DNA from: Bacillota bacterium
GTDB lineage: Bacteria; Bacillota; Clostridia; Peptostreptococcales; Anaerovoracaceae
Direction: 5' to 3'
NCBI GenBank assembly: GCA_017621195.1
Contig: JAGATO010000143.1
Span: 1 to 7,726 of the forward strand
Length of the DNA: 7,726 nucleotides
This document shows positions 1-6,800 of this stretch, in pieces (positions within the stretch are counted from its first letter, which is position 1; every line of letters begins with the position of its first letter). Below the pieces are notes generated by a model. That model was not told where the DNA came from. It saw nothing but the letters and a program-made list of their open reading frames with translations, and searched no databases. Position numbers and translations under genes: made by a program.

Positions 1-5
1 ACAGA

Positions 6-214
6 TTTCTATATTTTCGTTCGATCCGCGTTTCGAAATATAGAAACAACCAAAGAAATCCCGGATGTTTCCTATATATTAGCGATCGGAAAAGCAAAAA
101 TATAGGTTTTTCATTTTTCGCTATATTTAAGGACGATGCTGACACCGAAATATATGTTTTGCGTATTTCTCTATCTTTTAACGATCTTTCCATACTGAAA
201 TATAGGGATGTCCC
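6..214. repeat. Array of four degenerate inverted-repeat units
   Basis: Four AT-rich dyads follow one another. Left arms resembling CTATATTT begin at 9, 72, 121 and 171. Matching right arms resembling AAATATAG begin at 36, 98, 148 and 198. Arm-to-arm distance is constant (26-27 bp), while unit spacing is about 63, 49 and 50 bp. The first unit is the best, with arms 6-19 and 34-46 pairing over 13 bases with one bulge. Each loop contains CGAT 11-13 bases after the left arm starts (22, 83, 134, 182). Units 2-3 and 3-4 are also joined by similar T-rich linkers. The last right arm runs into a small GGGA-TG-TCCC palindrome (205-214). I do not recognise the family. Multiple binding sites for a dimeric regulator, or a family of small intergenic repeats, would both fit. 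The array may extend left of the window. Confidence 0.6.
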
Positions 215-300
215 ATGCCAACTCATCCCATCGTGCATTTTCACTCCAATACCATGAATTTTGACATTACAAACGCGGAATCGCGCGAGGATAGGATGTT

Positions 301-338
301 CGCCGCGCCACCTTTCAATCCAAATGCCCGCCGCGCCA
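301..338. repeat. Direct repeat of a GC-rich 10-mer
   Basis: CGCCGCGCCA occurs at 301-310 and again at 329-338, 28 bp apart, in otherwise AT-rich DNA. The second copy is followed by a run of seven T (339-345). No good complementary stem precedes the T run, so I do not call a terminator. Confidence 0.4.
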
Positions 339-474
339 TTTTTTTGTAAGAATCATGGATATGACGTATAAAAATGTAAATCGTTTCATGTTAGTATTGG
401 ATAAAATGTAGAACTGTGGTACACTGAACAAAAAAGTATACATTCATTTTTTTTACTTTGAAGCATAACAAAAA

Positions 475-502
475 ATGTCATATTTGAAATATAAAATGAC
501 AT
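475..502. promoter_or_regulatory. Imperfect dyad, possible operator
   Basis: ATGTCAT (475-481) and ATGACAT (496-502) form perfect 7-bp inverted arms around an AT-rich 14-bp centre. Two further base pairs can form inside the arms after a mismatch. The shape suits a dimeric DNA-binding protein, but no regulator gene or start site nearby supports a specific role. Confidence 0.3.
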
Positions 503-510
503 AGAGAGAT

Positions 511-531
511 TCCACCGTCTATCCACCGTCT
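511..531. repeat. Tandem 10/11-bp direct repeat
   Basis: TCCACCGTCT occurs at 511-520 and again at 522-531, giving a period of 11 bp, about one helical turn. A complementary stretch ACGGTGGACGGTG lies at 634-646, so a transcript of this region could pair over a loop of about 100 bases. Function unknown. Confidence 0.45.
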
Positions 532-993
532 GATCGTGATGATGAAACAGAGAGATATACGGCGGATATTTGTGTTTCATGAATCAGAATGAGCTTGCAT
601 CGGGGAAGTGTAGTGTGGCGCCGACAGCGTAAAACGGTGGACGGTGAGCGGCGGAGATTGCGAAGAAGCAGTACCAGCTGGATTGTGAATCCGAGCGATT
701 GTCACGTCGAATGACTGACGAAATTCTTTGAAATAACTTTAAAAAATAAACCACGCATGTGCGGAAATATGAATATAACTCAATAAAAACAGAATTGAAA
801 GTGAATAAACATGGAAGGTCGTTGCGCTGGATCACAGTATAGTGAACACACTCGAAGCGTTACGGTGACGGAAGAATGGGATGGCGTGCGGCCAGATGTG
901 CGGAGCGCTGGCGTTCGACCAAAGAGATGTTTGAAAATAGAATTGCGTGGTAAAAAAGTATTGAAGTGCGTCTCATAACGTAAGTGAAAACGA

Positions 994-1041
994 GCGCAGA
1001 TCGTATGCGCGGCTTGTATGTGCATTTCGCGTAAAGATAAT
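994..1041 (+). promoter_or_regulatory. Candidate promoter with adjacent palindrome for the pilus operon
   Basis: TTGTAT (1014-1019) and GATAAT (1036-1041) are separated by 16 bases. They match the sigma-A -35 and -10 boxes at four and five of six positions. The downstream gene's ribosome site follows at 1069. A short palindrome, GCGCA-N7-TGCGC (994-1010), sits immediately upstream of the -35 and could bind a regulator. This is the best-placed promoter-like pair I found before the operon, but the -35 is weak and the call rests on sequence match only. Confidence 0.3.
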
Positions 1042-1256
1042 CCCGCGCAAGGATAAAGGATAGATGATAAGAGGTGTGAAGGGTGGCATATAAATACAAG
1101 AGAATGGGCGAGGTTTTGATCGCCGCCGGACTGATTACGGAAGAACAGCTGAATCAGGCCATCGAACTTCAAAAAACCGATAAGCGCCGTCTGGGAACGG
1201 TATTGGTAAGTCACGGCTTTATCAACGAGCGACAGCTGATGGAGGCGCTGGAAATG

Positions 1257-1259
1257 TAG
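1257..1259 (+). other. In-frame amber codon in pilB
   Basis: Reading from GTG 1083, codon 59 is TAG within EALEM-stop-LGVEFIDL. Family members usually have Gln here (E-Q-LG-type context), so a single C to T change of CAG explains it. Translation would stop after 58 residues. TAG also ends pilB (2651) and the restored pilT frame (3806), so general TAG recoding is unlikely. Confidence 0.85.
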
Positions 1260-1550
1260 CTGGGTGTGGAATTCATCGACTTGTCCAAAAACCCACCGTT
1301 TCCGGAAATGTCGTCGGTTCTGTCCAAGAACATTGCGAAAAAATACAGCGCCGTTCCCGTCAAGATGGTGCGCGACGAACTGTATCTGGCCATGAGCGAC
1401 CCGCTGAATTTCTATGCCATCGAGGCCGTAAAGACAGCGACGAAAAAGCGGATCGTCCCCATGCTGACCACAGAAGAGGGGGCGGAACGGGCCATCATTG
1501 CCCTCTACGGAAACGAAGGCGCTGCCCGAGCCATCGAGGACATGAACCGT

Positions 1551-1575
1551 GAAGTGGGGGAAGACGAACTGATGG
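1551..1575 (+). other. Apparent in-frame deletion junction in pilB
   Basis: Residues around 158-162 pass directly from NREVG, the end of the N-terminal domain, to MVRMRVDG inside the N2 domain. In PilB/GspE proteins about 40-50 residues normally lie between these points, including the conserved ASDIH(I/L)EP motif, and none of that is present. The reading frame is kept. The join lies near a run of five G at 1556-1560. The size of the loss is estimated from memory of the family. Confidence 0.65.
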
Positions 1576-2452
1576 TGCGGATGCGCGTAGACGGCCTGCT
1601 GCGAAACATGCTCACCATACCGAAGCATTTGCAGGCCACCGTCCTGTCCCGTGTCAAGATCATGGGCGGAATGGACATCGCCGAGAGGAAGCAGCCCCAG
1701 GATGGTCGTACCAACGTTCGCGTTAAAAATACCGACGTCGATCTGCGTATCTCCACACTGCCTACGATTTACGGCGAAAAGGTGGTCATTCGACTGCTGG
1801 ACCCCCAGGCACAGATTTTGACGCCGGAGGGCATCGGCCTGGAAAATCGCGAGCTGGAGATGTACAACCAGATGCTGTCCTACAAGAGCGGTGTCGTCCT
1901 GATTACCGGCCCCACCGGTTCCGGTAAATCCAGCACCATGTACACCATGCTCAATAAACTGAATGACGAAGCTATCAACATGATCTCCCTGGAAGACCCT
2001 GTGGAATTTCACATCGACGGCGTCAATCAGGTTCAGATCAACGAAAAGACCAACATGACCTTTGCCAACGGGCTGCGTTCCGTGCTCCGACAGGACCCGG
2101 ATGTCATCGCTGTCGGAGAAATCCGAGACGGCGAAACGGCGTCCATCGCCATGCGTGCCGCCATCACCGGTCATCTGGTGCTTTCGACCATACATACGAA
2201 CGACGCCCTGTCAGCCATTGAGCGCCTGTTGGATATCGGCGTTGAGCCGTATCTGATCGCCAGTGCTCTGCGCGGCGTTATCTCCCAGCGACTGGTGCGG
2301 CGCATCTGCCCCCACTGTCGAAAGGAATATATGCCCGATACCAACGAATTGGAATTGCTGTTCGGAAAGAACGCAGCAAAGGACGAAGCCTTGGCGCAGA
2401 TGCATTTCTACCGCGGTGAGGGCTGTCCCATGTGCTACGGTACCGGCTATCC

Positions 2453-2455
2453 GGG
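2453..2455 (+). other. One-base deletion (frameshift) in pilB
   Basis: At GGG 2453-2455 the frame changes. Adding one G would read GTGYPGRIGVFEML, the normal family sequence after the zinc site. As given, the frame runs to TGA 2478-2480, and the correct continuation sits in another frame up to TAG 2651-2653. A missing base in a short G run could be a mutation or a sequence error. No classical slippery heptamer is present. Confidence 0.8.
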
Positions 2456-2667
2456 AGAATCGGCGTCTTTGAAATGCTGACTGTCGACGCAGTTTTGCGT
2501 CGGTTGATTTCGGAAAACAGAGGCCATGCCGCCATGCAGGCGCAGCTTGCCGCCACCGAGTTTCATACGCTGGCCGACAACTGCCGCAGGCTGGTGCGCG
2601 ATGGCGTGACCACCGTAGAGGAAGCGGCAAGAACGATTCTGTCCGCTGAATAGAAAGGAAGCAACAC

Positions 2668-3798
2668 ATGAAGCTGGAGCACTGGATGGAACTGGCCTGC
2701 GAGGGGGGCGCTTCCGACGTTCATATCCGGGCGGGACTGCCGCCCAAGTGCCGAACATCCGGAAGCTTAACGGCTCTGGTGTCGGAAGTCGTGACGGCGG
2801 AGGAGTGTCGTCAGATGGCCGAATATGTGGCCGGAGACCGGATGGAAGAGCTGGATAGGGAAGGCGAACTGGATCTGGCTTACACCTTCCGAAACGGACG
2901 GCGGACCAGAATCAACTTCTATTATCAGCAGGGAACGATCTCTGCGGCCATCCGTATTCTCAGCAATGTAATTCCTGCACTGGAACAGCTGGGCTTGCCA
3001 CCGGCCGTTCGACAGTTCAGTTCGTTTCCCCGGGGCATGGTCATCGTCACCGGCGAAACCGGCTCGGGAAAATCCACTACGCTGGCTGCCATTTTAGACG
3101 AAATCAATCACAGCCGCCACGAACACATCATCACGCTGGAAGACCCCATCGAGTATGTATATCAGCCTGACGGCTGTCAGATCGATCAGCGGGAGATCGG
3201 ACGCGATACGAAAAGCTATGCAGCCGGACTGCGGGCAGCGCTGCGTCAGGATCCTGATGTCATCCTCATCGGTGAAATGCGCGACCAGGAGACCATCCAG
3301 ACCGCTTTGACGGCGGCGGAGACGGGCCACCTGGTATTTGCCACGCTCCACACCATGTCGGCTGCCGACGCGGTGGACCGCATCGTGGACGTCTTTTCGG
3401 AAGAAAAGCAGAGACAGGTGAGGATGCAGCTTTCCATGACGCTGCAGGCCGTTCTGTCCCAGCAGCTGCTTCCCAAGGCGGACGGTACGGGCCGCGTGGC
3501 TGCCTGTGAAGTCATGATGGTCAATCCGGCCATCCGAAACCTGATCCGCGAGGGAAAGACACCGCAGATCGCCAACGTGCTTGCCACATCGGCGGCAGAG
3601 GGAAGTATCTCCATGGACAATTCCCTTCTGCGGCTGGTACGCCAGCGGGTCATCACACAGAAAACGGCGGAGGGCGCTGCTGCGGGAGCTGGAATACGGC
3701 AAGTACCGCTGTTTGATCAGCGATCTGGATCTGGCGGGGGATCAGAGAGGCCTGAACGGCGGCGGAGTCACTCTGTCCGGAACGGTCACCTTCTTTGA
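2668..3798 (+). CDS. pilT: Type IV pilus retraction ATPase PilT, C-terminus frameshifted
   Basis: Cytoplasmic hexameric ATPase that depolymerises the pilus, giving retraction and twitching. ATG 2668 has AAAGGA at 2654-2659 and lies 14 bp after the pilB stop. N-terminal ASDVHIRAG (ASDxH motif), Walker A GETGSGKST (129-137), Asp box TLEDPIEY, Walker B DPDVILIGEMRD (195-206), a TGHLVFATLHT His box and the PilT signature AIRNLIREGK (from 288) are all present, so it is PilT rather than PilB. After E335 the frame as given becomes Gly/Arg/Ser-rich with rare codons (CGG CGG CGG, AGG, ATA) until TGA 3798. Skipping one G in GGG 3672-3674 instead gives ALLRELEYGKYRCLISDLDL and codon use like the rest, ending at TAG 3806-3808 (379 residues). 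The motor core is complete, so partial function is possible; the tail as read is probably not native. Confidence 0.92.
   Translation: MKLEHWMELACEGGASDVHIRAGLPPKCRTSGSLTALVSEVVTAEECRQMAEYVAGDRMEELDREGELDLAYTFRNGRRTRINFYYQQGTISAAIRILSNVIPALEQLGLPPAVRQFSSFPRGMVIVTGETGSGKSTTLAAILDEINHSRHEHIITLEDPIEYVYQPDGCQIDQREIGRDTKSYAAGLRAALRQDPDVILIGEMRDQETIQTALTAAETGHLVFATLHTMSAADAVDRIVDVFSEEKQRQVRMQLSMTLQAVLSQQLLPKADGTGRVAACEVMMVNPAIRNLIREGKTPQIANVLATSAAEGSISMDNSLLRLVRQRVITQKTAEGAAAGAGIRQVPLFDQRSGSGGGSERPERRRSHSVRNGHLL
3672..3674 (+). other. Probable one-base insertion (frameshift) near the end of pilT
   Basis: The sequence GAG GGC GCT GCT GCG becomes GAG GCG CTG CTG CGG if one G is removed. The latter continues the expected amphipathic C-terminal helix (ITQKTAEALLREL) and keeps the CTG/GGC-rich codon use of the gene. 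The restored frame stops at 3806-3808, 19 bases before the next start. This is a mutation or an over-called G. Confidence 0.7.
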
Positions 3799-3816
3799 AT
3801 CCAGATAGGGAACGCG

Positions 3817-3822
3817 AAGAGG
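3817..3822 (+). promoter_or_regulatory. Ribosome binding site that fixes the start of the giant prepilin
   Basis: AAGAGG lies five bases before ATG 3828. It favours this ATG over an in-frame TTG at 3795, because only from 3828 does the protein begin with a short basic leader followed by G-FTLVE. The same AAGAGG variant precedes pilB. Confidence 0.7.
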
Positions 3823-3827
3823 TTGGT

Positions 3828-6800
3828 ATGAAACGGAAGAACAGTGGATTTACTCTGGTAGAGCTGTTGGCCGTGATGGCAATCATGGTGATTGTGGCCT
3901 TGGTGGCGATCCCGGGGACGATGACGCTGCTGCACAGCTGGAAGATGATGGAGCTGGACCAGTCGGCAAAGGAGATTTATCTGGTGGCCCAGAACCGGTT
4001 GACCGCCTGTAAGGCGGCGGGAACGCTGGACGCGGTGGGAGGCGAGGAATCGCCGGCCGATTCGGAACTGTATTGGATCGAAAGCACAGGGTCGGAGATG
4101 GCGCGGCTTTTGCCTGCCGGGTCGCTGGAGGCCCAGACGGCGAACGGAACATATGTCATATGGTACAACGCGAAAACAGCCACGGTATGTGAGGTCTACT
4201 TTACGGAAAGAGGCACCATCATGCCGGAGCTTTCTGTGCTTCAGACCATGAGATATTCCGACTACTATGTACAGCCTGCAGAAGCGGGGGAGGACCCTGC
4301 CCTGTCCGACCTGACGCCGAAGGAGCTGCGTCGGGAAAAGAAGGTCGGCTATTACAACGGAGAAGAATCCGGTTTGGGCATCGGCGCCGGTGATGAAGTG
4401 GCTCTGCTTCCACCGCTGCTTGAGGTCATTAACGAAGATGAATTGATCGTAAAGGTAACCGTACCCGATTATGCGAACTATTTGAATCTGGGGGTTCGGC
4501 TGAAGGTGACCGTGCAGGAGCTGGACGCTGACGGAAATCTCGGTGCGCCGCAGGTTCTGTGCGACGGACAGGGGTACAACGGAACGGCTGATCCATCGTC
4601 CACTGTGGTCAGTGCCGAAGCTACGCCGACTCCGGGAGTCTGGACCGGCGTTCTGGACAGCCTGAGCCGCACTGCGGATGGAGCAGCCATGGCGGCGAAC
4701 GGCTCTAACCGCGTCAGCTTCAAGTCCACCTGTCCCGGTATTACGCCGGGAGCTAATATCCGCGTCACGGCCACGCTGACGGCGGATCCTGCTCTGGCTG
4801 CGGCTGGCGTTTACGACAGCTCCAAGGTCTATTTCTTCGGCAGCGTTTCGGAAGAGACCAACGGTCTCTTTGAAAGCCGCCAACTGGTGGAGGACACTTC
4901 TGTCGACCCGGCAGTGACGAAGGACACCGTTCAGATCAGTTGGGCCCGGCATCTGCAGAATCTGGAAGCCACCTATTCTACAGTCACCAGCGGAAGCATG
5001 CCCCATGGCCGACTGTACATCGAACAGACGGGCGATATTGTATGGCCGAGCACGGCTCCGGAGTATCAGTCAATTGATGACTATTGGGATGCCTTGGCTG
5101 AGTTCAACGGAAACGAATACGAAATTCGGGAATTACGAGGTTCTAACGGGTTGTTTCATTATGCCATGAATGTGGATTTGGAACACATTCGAATCGTCAA
5201 TCCGACGATTCATAATGACGTTTTTCTCGCTTCGGTCGGAGCACTGGCCGGTTGGATAACCGGAACATCGGAGGATTCGCCTGCTGTAGTGACGGACTGT
5301 CGAGTCTATCTTTCCGTACCGGAAGAGACGACGGTGGACGGAACGGTGAAGGTGACAGAGCGGATCGATCAGTATCCGGGATACAAGATGAGCGTCACCA
5401 ATACGGATAGCCATGTTGGTGGACTGGTTGGTTCGACCAATTATGTAGTAATCCGTGATTCCTTTGCGGATCTTCACACCATCGAGGGAGCGGGAACGGT
5501 GGGCGGCTTGGTGGGATATCTGGGAATGAAAGTAAACACGTCTACCGGCCTGAAGGATATGGAACACTGTTACGCTTCGGTAACTCAATTAACGGGAACA
5601 CCCACGATGGCGGCTGGATTGATCGGAAAAGTCGCAGATCCTGGAGCGCAGGTTTCCCAGTGCTTCGCTTCGCCCAATATCGCGGCCCCGCGAAGTGGTT
5701 CGACTGAGGGAATCAGCGGTTTTGCCAACGGGGATGCGATTTCCGCCACAAACAGCTATTGCGCGGTGACGTACAACGGCGCTGACGGAACTCCCACGGG
5801 AGTACAGCCGGACTACGGCTTTGCCAACGGTGGGACGGCGGAGAACTGTGCCTATCTGTTGACCGGTGCTGCGCCGATCAACAGCGGAGGAGCGGATCAA
5901 TCGGTGGGGCTGACCTTCGAGGAATTGAAAGCGTGGAAGCCGGGTGTCTTTACGACTGTCACCGATGGTGAGCGGATGGCGTTGACTCACCCCTATGTGG
6001 AAGAACGGAAAGGAAAGGCTTATCCCTTCCCAATGATCGTTGAAATGCAGGATGAGGGTCATCCAACCATTCCGTTTTACGGCTATTGGCCGGAGACGGC
6101 GGACGATCTTTTGTTGGCTTACTATGAATTCTATGCGGACGGAATGTACGGCTTCTATGCCGAAGGGATTAACGGCGGAACGGCCATCTCCACGCTGAGC
6201 GACACAAAGGCGGTGAAGGAGGACGGTTACGCAGTTCTGTCTGCGAATTCAGTCAGCGGAGACAAGTTGTCGTTTACGTATGAGAGGGGTGACGGGTCGA
6301 GTGGCTCGGCAGAAACCAGCGGTTCTGTGTCCGATTTCAGCCTGCACAGTCCGATGAACGGAAGCACGGCTGTCTATCATTTTGCGTACCTGATCCGTCC
6401 CGATTGGCTTAACAGTACCGCTGTCCGAAGCGTCAGTCAGGCGTATACGAAGCTGAACTGCAACGGTACGAAGTTCTGGCTGATTCCGGAGTTTGCCCGC
6501 ACGGCGAAGAATGTGACGGCGCCTGCCAATCCGGAGGCTTCTACCGCCATGGAGCTGCGGACGGCCCGTCAGCTGGCGGCGGTGAGCCAAAACGATTTCT
6601 GGTGGAGCCACTGTCAGCTGGAGCAGACGCGGAACATCGACTTTGCGTCCTATGATGCTTCTTATCGAGCTACAGAATTGACGTTTCATTCCATCGGTAC
6701 GAATACGAACCCGTTTAGAACCTCGTACAACGCGGTCAACGGATGGATTACCGGCCTGAATATTGAGAAAGGCAGTGTAGATTATGTCGGCCTGTTCGGC

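Larger units (their letters stand above)
215..1082. other. Long intergenic region with no convincing gene
   Basis: About 870 bases lie between the dyad array and the first gene. Neither strand holds an open frame with coding-like codon use, a ribosome site and recognisable protein features. The left part is AT-rich; the part after about 600 has more mixed composition. It contains short direct repeats (301-310 and 329-338; 511-531), an imperfect dyad (475-502), a stretch at 634-646 complementary to the 511-531 repeat, a small palindrome (994-1010) and one weak promoter candidate (1014-1041). I see no tRNA, no recognisable riboswitch and no convincing terminator. It is long for the leader of a compact operon, so it may be a regulatory region or contain decayed sequence. 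Confidence 0.6.
1083..2653 (+). pseudogene. pilB: Disrupted type IV pilus assembly ATPase PilB/GspE
   Basis: Remnant of the hexameric cytoplasmic ATPase that powers pilus extension. The start is GTG 1083: a TGA in frame lies at 1077, and AAGAGG sits at 1069-1074, eight bases before it. The N-terminal T2SSE_N-type domain is recognisable (MGEVLIAAGLITEEQL, then EFIDLSKNPP after the amber). Walker A GPTGSGKSS is at residues 276-284, the Asp box SLEDP at 302-306, Walker B DPDVIAVGE at 338-346, and a zinc site has C409-x2-C412 and C448-x2-C451. Three lesions interrupt it: TAG at 1257-1259 where Gln is expected, an in-frame gap at about residues 158-162 that removes the ASDIH segment, and a one-base loss at 2453-2455. 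After the frameshift the expected IGVFEML tail continues to TAG 2651-2653. Restored, it would be about 523 residues, short of the usual 550-570. The longest open segment is 1266-2480 (GTG, no good ribosome site). The family is certain; whether every lesion is biological is not. Confidence 0.9.

Noticed and set aside
6..214. CRISPR array
   Set aside because: The repeats are degenerate and self-complementary over a long loop, spacers are not of uniform length, and no exact repeat of 23 bases or more recurs.
415..454. Rho-independent terminator ending in T8 (447-454)
   Set aside because: The only stem available before the T run (GTACAC with GTATAC) is six pairs with a mismatch and is AT-rich, too weak to call.
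811..978. A 55-codon + strand frame starting MEGRCAGSQY in the leader region
   Set aside because: There is no Shine-Dalgarno before the ATG, Arg codons are unlike those of the operon genes, and nothing is recognisable in the product.
215..1082. A c-di-GMP riboswitch, common before clostridial pilus operons
   Set aside because: I looked for the conserved GEMM core and found no match to it in the leader on the + strand.
780..2195. A 471-codon open frame on the minus strand
   Set aside because: It lies antisense to pilB, is rich in His, Gln and Arg as expected of a shadow frame, shows no known family motif, and crosses from non-coding DNA into pilB.
2449..2480. Programmed -1 frameshift in pilB
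   Set aside because: No X-XXY-YYZ slippery heptamer is present at CCGGGAGAA, and the gene already has an amber codon and a deletion, so decay or error is simpler.
1266..2480. A separate functional gene starting at GTG 1266
   Set aside because: The frame begins in the middle of a conserved N-terminal domain whose first part is encoded in the same frame from 1083, and no ribosome site is correctly placed for 1266.
1257..3808. TAG reassigned to Gln across the genome
   Set aside because: TAG also ends pilB at 2651 and the restored pilT frame at 3806, where reading through would give no meaningful extension.
3786..5006. A 406-codon open frame on the minus strand
   Set aside because: It is antisense to the giant prepilin, is Arg/His-rich and lacks any domain signature; the + strand frame has the signal peptide, ribosome site and repeats.
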